In this document: positions 17,208 to 26,038 of the stretch, one piece after another
How positions within the stretch are numbered: position 1 is the stretch's first letter
How the letters are laid out: each line of letters begins with the position of its first letter
From: G965200765 sp965200765
GTDB taxonomy: Bacteria > Pseudomonadota > Gammaproteobacteria > Arenicellales > JAJDZL01
NCBI GenBank assembly: GCA_965200765.1
Contig: OZ241380.1
Location: forward strand, 186,001-250,000
Direction of reading: 5' to 3'
DNA: 64,000 nucleotides
The notes under the pieces: generated by a model
Database searches by the model: none
What the model was told of the DNA's origin: nothing
The model's input: only the letters and a program-made list of their open reading frames with translations
Translations under genes and position numbers: made by a program

Positions 17208-17624
17208 GTGGAACTTGAATTTTTCAAACTGAACTGGCATTTGTTTGTTGCTCTTGCAGTGATTATTTTACTACTGGCGCTTGATCCGATACGCAAGCGC
17301 AGTGGCGGAATTCGCTCGATCAACGCGGTCGAGTTGCCCAATCTGATGAGTCACCATAATGCGGTTGTGGTAGACATTTCTGATCCGGCTGATTATCAGA
17401 ACGGACATATTCCAAATGCGAAAAACATTCCGCTGAGTCGTTTGAATGATGACATTGCCCGAATCAACAAGTTCAAGAGTCGCCCGATCGTTGTTGCTTG
17501 CCGAGTGGGTACCCGCAGTTCCAAGGCGGCCAACATTCTGAAAAAGCATCAGTTTTCAGACATTCGAATTTTGCATGGTGGATTTGCATCGTGGACCAAA
17601 GAAAATCTGCCTGTTGAAAAGTAA
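17208..17624 (+). CDS. yibN: Membrane-anchored rhodanese-domain protein (YibN-like)
   Basis: 138 residues with a GTG start. A single membrane segment (residues ~11-26) is followed by a rhodanese domain. The active loop CRVGTRS holds Cys98, the usual sulfur-carrying residue, and the domain ends with GGFASWTKENLP. In E. coli yibN sits close to gpsA and envC-linked genes, and here it faces envC across a 78-base gap. Sulfurtransferase activity is a family expectation. The physiological acceptor is unknown. Confidence 0.88.
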   Translation: MELEFFKLNWHLFVALAVIILLLALDPIRKRSGGIRSINAVELPNLMSHHNAVVVDISDPADYQNGHIPNAKNIPLSRLNDDIARINKFKSRPIVVACRVGTRSSKAANILKKHQFSDIRILHGGFASWTKENLPVEK

Positions 17625-17651
17625 GCAACCTTTGCCGCTTTGTTGCCATTT

Positions 17652-17669
17652 TGGGGAAACCGGTCCCCA
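17652..17669. terminator. Bidirectional terminator hairpin
   Basis: TGGGGA, loop AACCGG and TCCCCA form a perfect 6 bp stem flanked by TTT on the plus side and AAAA before it. It lies between the convergent ends of the rhodanese and acyl-CoA ligase genes. Confidence 0.5.
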
Positions 17670-17673
17670 TTTA

Positions 17674-19491
17674 CTACGCAGTCTCAATTTCGTCGAGATT
17701 CAGTTCCTTCACCATTTCTGACCGCATTTTGAATTTCTGTGCTTTGCCAGAAACGGTCATGGGCAGATCTTCCTTGATACGTACATGCTTTGGCACTTTG
17801 TAATGGGCAATTTGCCCTTCACAAAAGTCAATGATTTCACTTTCAGTCAGCGATTCGCCCGGTTTTGGTACAACCCATGCACAGACCTGCTCGCCAAATT
17901 TGGAATCCGGCACTCCAAAAACTTGTACATCCTGAACTTTGCTGAAATGATAAATGTAGTCCTCAATCTCCTTGGGATAAACATTCTCGCCACCCCGAAT
18001 AATCACATCCTTGGAACGGCCAACAATATTGCAGAAACCTTCGTCGTCAAATACCGCCAAGTCGCCAGTGTGCATCCACCCATCTTCATCAATAGCTTCT
18101 TTGGTTCGCTTTTCATCGTTCCAGTAGCCCTTCATAATCGAATAACCGCGGGTGCATAGTTCTCCAATCTCTCCAGTCGGAACAATCGAACCGGCTTCAT
18201 CAATTACACAACACTCGACATGTGGATGAACGCGCCCAATTGTCGAAACCCGCTTCTGGATGGGATCGTCGACATTGCTTTGGAAAGATACCGGACTGGT
18301 TTCAGTCATTCCGTATGCAATCGTAACTTCGCCCATGTGCATATCATTTACAACCTGATTCATCGTTTCAATCGGACAAGGCGCACCGGCCATGATTCCA
18401 GTGCGAAGCGATGAAAGATTGAAATTGCTGAAATCATTCAAGCTCAATATTGCATTGAACATCGTCGGGACACCGTATAGTGCTGTGCAGCTATCCGAAG
18501 CAATCGCCTGAATGGTTTCCGTCGGGTCGAATCCCTCTCCCGGAAATACCATGACTGCGCCTTTGGTTACGCAGCCAAGAGTCCCCATTACCATGCCGAA
18601 GCAATGGTAAAGAGGGACTGGAATGCACAGTCGGTCACGGTGTGTAAAGTTCATGGCTCCAACGGTAAACTGGGCATTGTTCACGATATTGCGATGCGAA
18701 AGTACCGCCCCCTTGGGCAATCCAGTTGTACCACTCGTAAACTGAATGTTGATTGCGTCTTCAGGGGTTAGCATGGAGGTAACACTGTCCAGTCTGGCCC
18801 TCTGCGCCGGTCCCGCCAACGAGGCTACATCGTCAAACGCCATCATGCCGTTTGGTGCTGATTCTTTCGAGCTATCTGTCATGCAAACCACTATTTTCAG
18901 ATTCGGGAGTTTTTCGATGTTTCGCTTTACCGGATCTTCACTATCGTCGCCAGCAGCCAGTTCATTGAAAATTTCCACATAGTCGCTGGATTTGAATTGC
19001 TGTGCCATAACCAGCGCGGTGCATCCGGACAAATTCAAAGTGTGCTCCAGCTCGGCAACCCTGTAGGCAGGATTGATTGTTACCAGAATCACGCCGATGC
19101 GCGCAGTTGCAAATTGAGTCAACAACCACTCCGGGCGATTGGGCGACCAGATGCCCAGCCGGTCACCAGTTTTCAGCCCGAGCGACAAGAAACCGGCGGC
19201 CAGCGCGTCAACTTCATCTGAAAACTTCTTCCAACTCCACCGAATCTGCTGCCTGGAAAAAACTACCGCATCTCTGGCCCCATAATTCCTGACTGTTTCG
19301 GCCAGCATTTCCGGTATTGTGCACTCCAGCAGGGGAATTTCTTCGCTTCCCGCAACATGCGACATTCCGTCAGTAACGATACGTCTGCCTTGGGGCGTTG
19401 TACTTTGGCCTTGGTCAAACGTAAAATTTGTATCGTCAAGGGTTGCGATTGGGTCAGAGAGATTTGTAATTGGCTTGTCCAGCCTGTTCAT
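17674..19491 (-). CDS. AMP-forming acyl-CoA ligase
   Basis: 605 residues of the ANL superfamily. The P-loop is FTSGTTGLPKGAVLSH. YGMTETSPVSFQSN, the GYWNDEKRT hinge region, HTGDLAVFDDEGF, and the C-terminal lysine region GKAQKFKM are all intact. It forms acyl-AMP and then acyl-CoA from a carboxylic acid. The start is the second of two close ATGs, chosen because GAGGG lies 7-8 bases upstream. It is last in the amide-uptake cluster and follows the amidase gene by ~50 bases. A carboxylate released by that amidase is an attractive substrate (inference); otherwise a medium- or long-chain fatty acid. Confidence 0.88.
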   Translation of the reverse strand: MNRLDKPITNLSDPIATLDDTNFTFDQGQSTTPQGRRIVTDGMSHVAGSEEIPLLECTIPEMLAETVRNYGARDAVVFSRQQIRWSWKKFSDEVDALAAGFLSLGLKTGDRLGIWSPNRPEWLLTQFATARIGVILVTINPAYRVAELEHTLNLSGCTALVMAQQFKSSDYVEIFNELAAGDDSEDPVKRNIEKLPNLKIVVCMTDSSKESAPNGMMAFDDVASLAGPAQRARLDSVTSMLTPEDAINIQFTSGTTGLPKGAVLSHRNIVNNAQFTVGAMNFTHRDRLCIPVPLYHCFGMVMGTLGCVTKGAVMVFPGEGFDPTETIQAIASDSCTALYGVPTMFNAILSLNDFSNFNLSSLRTGIMAGAPCPIETMNQVVNDMHMGEVTIAYGMTETSPVSFQSNVDDPIQKRVSTIGRVHPHVECCVIDEAGSIVPTGEIGELCTRGYSIMKGYWNDEKRTKEAIDEDGWMHTGDLAVFDDEGFCNIVGRSKDVIIRGGENVYPKEIEDYIYHFSKVQDVQVFGVPDSKFGEQVCAWVVPKPGESLTESEIIDFCEGQIAHYKVPKHVRIKEDLPMTVSGKAQKFKMRSEMVKELNLDEIETA

Positions 19492-19541
19492 GGTCATACC
19501 CTCATCATGTGAATGCTGCAAATGACAAATATCTTTATATC

Positions 19542-21884
19542 CTACATGCTTCGCCAATCCTGAATTCGTTCGAATTCATAAGCGGCGCGATAGATGGTGG
19601 ATTCATCGTAGTGCTTGGCGACCAGCATCATTCCAACCGGCAGTCCATCTCTGAGACCACACGGGATGCTCATAGCAGGATGACCTGTGCAGTTAAACGG
19701 TGCAGTATTGCCAATCATCTCGAATGCCCGTTGTATGTAAAGCGATAACGGAGCATTCGGCGGCGGTAGTGGAGTTGCCTTCATTGGAATGGTGGGCATC
19801 AGCAAAAGGTCATAGTGTTGCAAAGCTTTGTCATAGGCGTATCTGAGCTGGCGCGAAATATTTTGCGACTTGCCATAGTATCGCCCTCTGTGATGCTTCA
19901 GGAAATACTCGCCAATCAGCATGCAGATTTTCAAGCTTGGAGACAACTCATCCGCCCGGGTCCGCCAGTTGGCGAACTGGTCGATCAGACTGGTTACGTA
20001 CATGCCCCGATAGTTGGTTCCAAAGGCATTGCCGTGCATCATGAAATCTGTCAGTCCTTCCAGACAAATGGGTGTCCAAATTGCTGCTCCCTGCTCATGC
20101 ATCGGAATTGACACATCTTCAACAATCGCACCGCGTTCTTTCAATTTTTCCGCTGCTGCCTTCACCGCTTCATCCACATCCTTCTCACCGGAGGGACGGC
20201 CAAAGCCTTCTTGTACGACTCCGATTCGTAATCCCGAAGTCCCCTGAGTCATATCTTTCGAGTAGTAGCTGGTCTTGGGTGAATACTGCCGCGGGTCAAG
20301 CATGTCGTCTTGCCCGGCAATCGCTTCCAGCAACAAAGCATTGTCAACCACGCTGGCAGTCATTGGACCCACAGTATCGATTGTTGCCTCAATTGACATC
20401 ACGCCCGAATACGGCACCAATCCATGCGTCGGTTTCATTCCATAGCATCCTGACCATGCAGAAGGAATTCGAACTGAACCGCCCTGGTCGCCACCGATTG
20501 CCATGGGTACTTCTCCCGAACCGACCAGCGCTCCGCAACCGGATGATGAACCGCCCGACGAGTGTGAGGGTTTCCACGGGTTTCGTACTGGTCCGGCAGC
20601 ATTTGTATGGCTACCGCCAGACAGGCACAAGTACTCGCAATGAGCCTTGCCGACAATGGTTCCCCCGGCATCAAGTATGCGAGAAACAAGAGTGGCATCA
20701 ACATCGGGAACATAGCCTTCCAGAACCGAAGCACCATTCATCATGCGAACACCGGATAGGCAAATCGTATCTTTGAGGACGATTTCCTTGCCTTTCAGAA
20801 TACCGGAAGGCGCGCCGCGCACCTCACATTTCACATACCAGGCGTTCAGTGGATTCTCTTCCGCAGAAGGTTGATATCCCGCCGTTCGGGGATACTTGAC
20901 AGGTGGCAAATTATCCGGCAATGAATCAACAACATCATACGCATCAATGGTGCCTTGCATGATTTCCAGATATTCCGAAAGATGCGTATCTTCCATTCGG
21001 AAATTCAAGTCATGCGCAATACTGCGCATCTGTTCAATGGTTGGACGCTTTACTGTCATAGCAATCTCCCTAATTGCAGTTTCATTCTGTAAGTGTTGCA
21101 CAGGTTTGGAACCAGTTTCCTGATTTGGCTTCTCGCCGGATGCCGGGGGCTTGGCTCGTTCTTCTGCGCGCTGAATTATTGGCTTGGATTCTGGAGGGGA
21201 CAATTCCAAATTCTGTTGGACCATCGTGCCGTTTTCTATTCTAAGAACACGCTCCGAAAGTGCGTGGATAAAGTCTGAATTTTGCTCTACGAGCAGAATT
21301 GTCAGTCCGGACTCTTCGCGTATTCTTGCAAGCATTCTGGCGATCTCCTGAACAATCGACGGCTGAATTCCTTCGGTCGGTTCATCTAGTAGCAGCAAAA
21401 TCGGGTCTGCGGTCAATGCGCGGGCCAGTGCGAGAACTTGTTGCTCACCGCCGCTTAAGGTGCCACCGGGCTGATTCAGCAGGGGTTCCAAAATCGGAAA
21501 TCGAACAACTGCGCGGTCAACTGCTAATATGTCATCTGTATCCGCGGCATCAGGATTCAGCGCAAGACACAAGTTGTCCCGTACTGTAAGACTTGGGAAT
21601 ATGCCGCGCCCCTGCGGCAGATAGCCAATGCCGAGTCGTGCGCGGCGCCAGGGTTCCAAACCTGAAATATCCTCGCCGTCGAAATCAATGGTGCCCCCTG
21701 AATGGGCAATGAAGCCCATAATCGTTCTGAGCAGTGTTGTTTTGCCCATGCCGTTGTGCCCGAACAAGCCCACACACTCGCCTTCATGAACATCCAGATC
21801 AATGTTGCGCAAAACCTGAACACCATGGTATCCTGCACGCAGATTTCTTACGGACAGAATTGGAGATACAGCGTGCTCAGTCAT
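19542..21884 (-). CDS. Continuous ORF: branched-chain/amide-type ABC ATPase joined to amidase
   Basis: 780 codons in one frame. Residues 1-~225 are a LivF/UrtE-like ATPase with Walker A GHNGMGKTT (42-50), signature LSGGEQQ (143-149), and Walker B LLLLDEP with Glu. A Pro/Glu/Lys-rich linker (~228-274) leads to an amidase-signature enzyme with catalytic Lys in VLKD (372), GGSSSG (~445-450) and nucleophile Ser in GGDQGGS (471). The amidase part resembles enantioselective amidases of nitrile-degrading Rhodococcus. Met276 (ATG at 21059) is preceded by AGGGAG at 6-base spacing, so a free ~505-residue amidase can also be made. There is no stop between the two domains, so the ATPase exists only joined to it. 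The first ATG overlaps the upstream stop as ATGA. Confidence 0.88.
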   Translation of the reverse strand: MTEHAVSPILSVRNLRAGYHGVQVLRNIDLDVHEGECVGLFGHNGMGKTTLLRTIMGFIAHSGGTIDFDGEDISGLEPWRRARLGIGYLPQGRGIFPSLTVRDNLCLALNPDAADTDDILAVDRAVVRFPILEPLLNQPGGTLSGGEQQVLALARALTADPILLLLDEPTEGIQPSIVQEIARMLARIREESGLTILLVEQNSDFIHALSERVLRIENGTMVQQNLELSPPESKPIIQRAEERAKPPASGEKPNQETGSKPVQHLQNETAIREIAMTVKRPTIEQMRSIAHDLNFRMEDTHLSEYLEIMQGTIDAYDVVDSLPDNLPPVKYPRTAGYQPSAEENPLNAWYVKCEVRGAPSGILKGKEIVLKDTICLSGVRMMNGASVLEGYVPDVDATLVSRILDAGGTIVGKAHCEYLCLSGGSHTNAAGPVRNPWKPSHSSGGSSSGCGALVGSGEVPMAIGGDQGGSVRIPSAWSGCYGMKPTHGLVPYSGVMSIEATIDTVGPMTASVVDNALLLEAIAGQDDMLDPRQYSPKTSYYSKDMTQGTSGLRIGVVQEGFGRPSGEKDVDEAVKAAAEKLKERGAIVEDVSIPMHEQGAAIWTPICLEGLTDFMMHGNAFGTNYRGMYVTSLIDQFANWRTRADELSPSLKICMLIGEYFLKHHRGRYYGKSQNISRQLRYAYDKALQHYDLLLMPTIPMKATPLPPPNAPLSLYIQRAFEMIGNTAPFNCTGHPAMSIPCGLRDGLPVGMMLVAKHYDESTIYRAAYEFERIQDWRSM
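21060..21072 (-). promoter_or_regulatory. Internal ribosome binding site for amidase domain
   Basis: The minus strand reads AGGGAG, six bases, then ATG (21059). This is as strong as any start signal in the cluster, yet it lies inside an open frame. It supports independent initiation of the amidase within the joined ORF. Confidence 0.6.
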
Positions 21885-22606
21885 TGCACTGCTTCTTTGC
21901 CCAAATAGACATCCTGAACTCGCTCATCATTGAGAACCTGCTCCGGCTCTCCGTTAGCAAGAATGCGCCCCTTGTGCAAAACTGTAAGGCGTTCGGCGAT
22001 CAAGCGTACAAATTTCATGTTATGTTCTACGACCAGCACGGCCATGCTGTGCGTGGGTTGTTGAAGCAGACTGGCGAAGCCAACCAATTCTTCTTCGGAA
22101 AGCCCCGCTGCCGGTTCATCCAGAAGCAGAATTGAAGGATTGGCTGCAAGCGCGGTAGCAAACTCGACCAATTGTCGGCGACCATGCGCCATGGTTTCTA
22201 CAACACGTGATTCATCATCGGCAATGCCAATTCGTTCCATTAGCCGATCTACCATTTGGGTTGCTTTTGTTGCACTGTTCGACCGTCTGGCAACAACCCA
22301 AATATTTTCCCTTACAGACAAGCCTTCCAGCAGGCTTGGTACTTGTGTTTTCACGCTAACACCCAGACGCGCAACTGCGTGCGGTTGCAATCTCGTAGTA
22401 TCATGACCATTGATCCAGATTTTCCCCGCCGACGGACGTACTACACCGGTGATTGCCTTGAACAAGGTGCTTTTGCCGGCGCCATTCGGTCCAATCAGAC
22501 AATGCAACTCGTCGCGTTGAAGAGTAAAATCTACGCCATCTACTGCCGCGACACCATCAAAGCGAACGGTCAAACCTTCAATGGACATGATGGCTTCACG
22601 CGGCAT
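21881..22606 (-). CDS. ABC transporter ATPase (LivG/UrtD-like)
   Basis: 241 residues. Walker A is GPNGAGKST. The signature region is degenerate in the usual way for this subfamily (MAHGRRQLVEFATAL), and Walker B is ILLLDEPAAG. The start at 22606 follows AGGAG by 8 bases; longer versions of the frame would run into the permease gene. Its stop overlaps the next ATPase start (ATGA), and its start overlaps the end of the permease gene, so the five genes form one translationally coupled unit. It energises the transporter with the second ATPase. Confidence 0.9.
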   Translation of the reverse strand: MPREAIMSIEGLTVRFDGVAAVDGVDFTLQRDELHCLIGPNGAGKSTLFKAITGVVRPSAGKIWINGHDTTRLQPHAVARLGVSVKTQVPSLLEGLSVRENIWVVARRSNSATKATQMVDRLMERIGIADDESRVVETMAHGRRQLVEFATALAANPSILLLDEPAAGLSEEELVGFASLLQQPTHSMAVLVVEHNMKFVRLIAERLTVLHKGRILANGEPEQVLNDERVQDVYLGKEAVQ

Positions 22607-23666
22607 CTTGTTTCTCCTGTCCCTGTGGGGTTTGTGTTGCAGACGACAAGCGACTGGAACGGGTTCGCCATCGACCCCGCCGAGCTGAACCTTGCATGAA
22701 TCTCGCGGAAAGGAATCCGCCGGCAATCCCCCGTGGAAACCATAGCACAACCAGAATGAGCAAGATGCCCATGATGAAGTAGTTGTCGATGATGGTTTGA
22801 TAACCGAGTGTCAACCTGAGTGAAACCAGCAAGACTGCACCAATGATCGGGCCGATCAAGGTACCTAGCCCGCCCACGATTGTCCAGATAATGATTTCTG
22901 CCGATTGCGTCAAACTGAATAAGGCCGGAGTGACAATGGCAGCCCAGTTTGCGTAAAGAACACCTGCCAGTCCGGCCAAGCCCCCACCAATTGTGAAAGT
23001 GATCGTCTTGTGAAGTCGAGTGTCATAGCCGGCGAACTCGACCCGACGTTCATTCTCGCGAACCGCTACCATGACTCGTCCGAAATGTGACGAAAGCAAC
23101 CATCGACAAAATATCCATGTTGCAAGTAGCAAAATAAAGCATAGCAAGTAATAGACTGAATCCGGGATAAACGATGCATCGCTCCACGGAATATCCAGCA
23201 TCTGAAATCCCGGAATCCCGTTGAACCCGCCCAGGCGAGCTTCGCCAATTTGGTACTCGGGTCCTGCAGTTGAATTCATAAACCGGTTCAGGATCAGCGT
23301 AACCACCAATGTAACAACTGCCAGATAAACATCACTCAGTCGACCATAGAACATCAGCATGCCAAGAATTGCCGATATCAGCATAGTAAATAGTATGGCG
23401 AGTATCAGAGAGCCCCAGGGCAGTCCCATATTGGTCACAATAATTACGTAGGCATAGGCCCCAAGACCAAAGAATGCGCCTTGTCCAAAGCAAAGAATTC
23501 CGCCAAATCCCCAAATCAAACCCAGACTTAAAGCCAGGATTGCAAAGATACACAGTTGGGCCAATGTGTACGGTTGTACCATCAACGGTGCGATAAGAAA
23601 CACCGGAATGCCAAACAGAAGCGGCAGTGCCACAACCTGTGAAATTCGGCCGCGCCCCAATCTCAT
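22596..23666 (-). CDS. ABC permease (LivM/UrtC-like)
   Basis: 356 residues with about ten membrane segments and the family motifs GLIWGFGGILCFGQGAFFGLGAYAY and GGLGTLIGPIIGA. The start at 23666 is favoured by AGAGGG 6-8 bases upstream and an ATGA overlap with the preceding permease. A GTG 18 bases further out is possible. It is one half of the membrane pore for amide, urea or amino-acid uptake. The ~30-residue basic C-terminal tail (ARRGRWRTRSSR) is not part of the family core. Confidence 0.9.
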   Translation of the reverse strand: MRLGRGRISQVVALPLLFGIPVFLIAPLMVQPYTLAQLCIFAILALSLGLIWGFGGILCFGQGAFFGLGAYAYVIIVTNMGLPWGSLILAILFTMLISAILGMLMFYGRLSDVYLAVVTLVVTLILNRFMNSTAGPEYQIGEARLGGFNGIPGFQMLDIPWSDASFIPDSVYYLLCFILLLATWIFCRWLLSSHFGRVMVAVRENERRVEFAGYDTRLHKTITFTIGGGLAGLAGVLYANWAAIVTPALFSLTQSAEIIIWTIVGGLGTLIGPIIGAVLLVSLRLTLGYQTIIDNYFIMGILLILVVLWFPRGIAGGFLSARFMQGSARRGRWRTRSSRLSSATQTPQGQEKQDAA

Positions 23667-24529
23667 TTTGACCCTCTTTGCCACAGACTGGCGATCCCGG
23701 TCGGCAGTATGCGCAGAAGTATCAGTGCCGCTACTAGCAAAGCAACTCCTCCTAATGCTGAACTGAACAGAAACGAAACAGTAGAAGATACTAGCCCCAG
23801 AACACCGGCACTTGCCAATGTACCCAACACCGGCGCAGTTCCGCCGGTGATTACGGTGATAAAAGCATCTGCAATCCAGGTTCCACCGCTATAGGGAGAA
23901 ATTCCGGTTGTTGGTGCCAGTATGCCGCCGGCCAGTCCGGCCAGCATGCCGCCGGCAACAAATGTCATCATGTAAATGCGCTTGATGGGATACCCGAACG
24001 CCTGTGTCATTTCCTGATTCTCCATTGCGGCGCGTGCAACCCGACCCGATGCGGATCCGAACAATATCCAGGCGACAATCAATGCCACAACAATTGCAAT
24101 CATAATGACAATCAAGCTGTAGTTGCTGGCCTGATAACTGCCGACAGCAACTGCACCCATATCAGCCGATATTCCTTCGGTAGTTGTTCCGAAAATCATC
24201 GTCATTGCGCCGGCCATGGCCAAGCTCAGGCCCCAGGTAGCAAGCATTGTGTAGACCAAGCGTCCGTACAGGAACCGAATGAGCAGTCGTTCTACGATAA
24301 AGCTCCATACACCGACCGCCAGAGGAGCAACCAGCAGTGCTGCCACCCACAAATTGATACCGGCTTTCACAGAAAATATTGCTGCATACGCGCCTAGTGT
24401 CAAAAATTCGCCATGTGCAAGATTGATCACTCGCATCATGCCGAATACCAGTGCCAGTCCAAAGGAAATCAGTGCAAGCACTGCAATCGAATACAGAATC
24501 TGAATGACAAAGATGATGACTATGTCCAT
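23663..24529 (-). CDS. ABC permease (LivH/UrtB-like)
   Basis: 288 residues and about eight membrane segments, with family motifs GMMRVINLAHGEFLTLGAYAA and LAGLAGGILAPTTGISPYSGGTW. It pairs with the LivM-like protein. The gene is separated from the binding-protein gene by 246 bases containing a hairpin, an arrangement that often makes the binding protein more abundant than the membrane parts. Confidence 0.9.
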   Translation of the reverse strand: MDIVIIFVIQILYSIAVLALISFGLALVFGMMRVINLAHGEFLTLGAYAAIFSVKAGINLWVAALLVAPLAVGVWSFIVERLLIRFLYGRLVYTMLATWGLSLAMAGAMTMIFGTTTEGISADMGAVAVGSYQASNYSLIVIMIAIVVALIVAWILFGSASGRVARAAMENQEMTQAFGYPIKRIYMMTFVAGGMLAGLAGGILAPTTGISPYSGGTWIADAFITVITGGTAPVLGTLASAGVLGLVSSTVSFLFSSALGGVALLVAALILLRILPTGIASLWQRGSK

Positions 24530-24675
24530 TGAGTCACAATACTATGCAAACTTGCAATTGGAAGAAAAAATGAAATCCTGGAGAATATTATTGACCAGAT
24601 GAAACTGTCTGCTCAACTTGAATGTTCAAGAATTTACAGGACTGGTGACCGATAAATACGGTTCGCAAATATATA

Positions 24676-24708
24676 GCATGGCACACTCGACTACGAAGCG
24701 TGCCATGC
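24676..24708 (-). terminator. Hairpin between binding-protein and permease genes
   Basis: GCATGGCAC and GTGCCATGC form a perfect 9 bp stem around a 15-base loop, ~70 bases after the binding-protein stop. A weak T/A-rich run follows on the minus strand. It is a likely attenuator or mRNA-protecting structure that lowers expression of the permease and ATPase genes. Confidence 0.45.
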
Positions 24709-24775
24709 AATCTGAATTGTTCGCATCAGTTAACTTTCCAAAACTGACGCTTGTAGCTCTACTGAATTCTACAAT

Positions 24776-26008
24776 TTACAAAGTGATCTCGTACTGAACA
24801 TTGGAATCGGGATTGTCCATCAAGTTGCAAAATTTTGCAGTATCCAATGGTTTTCGCTGTTCAAATTTTTGTACAACGTTCATCTTTTGATCACCTAGTT
24901 CCATGACATGAATATCAAGGCTGCAGTGGTGGGTTGCGGCATCCATTTGCACAACGCCCGCCGGACCAGTTATGGAAATTCCGCCTTCAAGCGTCTGCGT
25001 CAGCGGATCCCGTTCAACGGAACCAGCTGTTCGAACTGCTTCGGCCCACAACATGATTCCTTGGTACTGCGATACCGCGATTTCATGTACATCATCAGCA
25101 TTTCCGTGCATTTGTGCATAAGCAGCAAGAAAGTCTTTGTTTGCTGTTGTGTCGTTTTCAGGTGCCCAATTATTGGCAATGAGCATCCCGTTGCTTTGCG
25201 TCGCCGGAAGCACTTTGTGCTCGTTGCCAACGCCAAATGTTGTTGAAATCAGATTCACATCGGGATTCTGATTCATACCGGTCTCGGCCCAGTGTCCGTA
25301 GAAACTCAGGTGAGCAGCACCAACCAGAACAGATACGACCAAATCGCTGTTCGCCTCCTGGATTTTTGCAATGACAGTAGGGCCGAATTCACCATCAGCA
25401 AGATCGAAAAATTCGACGTTGACATCCGTTGCTCCGTTTTGCTTGGCATATTCATTTACCCAAGCCGCCGTAATTTGTCCATAATTGTAATTTGCGGCCA
25501 GAACATACAATGTTTTTGCTCCATATTTTTTCATTGCATATGGAACCAGTGCGTCTACTTGCTGTGCCGGCGTGGTACCGGTTACAAAAGTGTTGCGGTC
25601 GCAAACGCCACCCTCGTAAAGTACATTGTAAAAATAGGGCACACCCCTGTTTCGGAGAGTTTGCCTGATTGCTTCACGGGATGCCGAAAGAATTCCACCA
25701 TGAAATACATCTAGCCCCTCCCTGACAAGCTGGTTGGCAAAGGTAGCATAGTTGTTCATGTCAGACTGCGTATCGCGGAATACAATTTCCACTTCACGCC
25801 CTAGTAAACCGCCAGAATCGTTGATTTGGCTGACTGCCAGTCGTGTCACTTTCTCCATTGGAGTGCCGTAGGCACTGAATGGTCCGGATGTATCCAGCAA
25901 CACTCCCATCCGAATTGGACCAGACTGTGAAAACGATATGCTAGGCATAGCCAGTGCAACACTTGCTGCCCCCGTACATTTCAGAAATTCCCGTCGATTG
26001 GTTTTCAT
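24776..26008 (-). CDS. Tat-exported amide/urea-type ABC substrate-binding protein
   Basis: 410 residues, type I periplasmic binding fold (Peripla_BP_5) related to UrtA/AmiC-type proteins. The N terminus NRREFLKCTGAAS has the twin-arginine motif, with a cleavage region around SFSQS, so it should be folded before export by Tat. A strong AGGAG precedes the ATG. GGILSASREAIRQTL and YFYNVLYEGGVCDRN fit the amide/urea subgroup more than branched-chain amino-acid proteins. With the downstream amidase this points to an amide ligand (inference). Confidence 0.87.
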   Translation of the reverse strand: MKTNRREFLKCTGAASVALAMPSISFSQSGPIRMGVLLDTSGPFSAYGTPMEKVTRLAVSQINDSGGLLGREVEIVFRDTQSDMNNYATFANQLVREGLDVFHGGILSASREAIRQTLRNRGVPYFYNVLYEGGVCDRNTFVTGTTPAQQVDALVPYAMKKYGAKTLYVLAANYNYGQITAAWVNEYAKQNGATDVNVEFFDLADGEFGPTVIAKIQEANSDLVVSVLVGAAHLSFYGHWAETGMNQNPDVNLISTTFGVGNEHKVLPATQSNGMLIANNWAPENDTTANKDFLAAYAQMHGNADDVHEIAVSQYQGIMLWAEAVRTAGSVERDPLTQTLEGGISITGPAGVVQMDAATHHCSLDIHVMELGDQKMNVVQKFEQRKPLDTAKFCNLMDNPDSNVQYEITL

Positions 26009-26038
26009 TGTCCTAAATCTCCTGTTAATTTGAATTGG

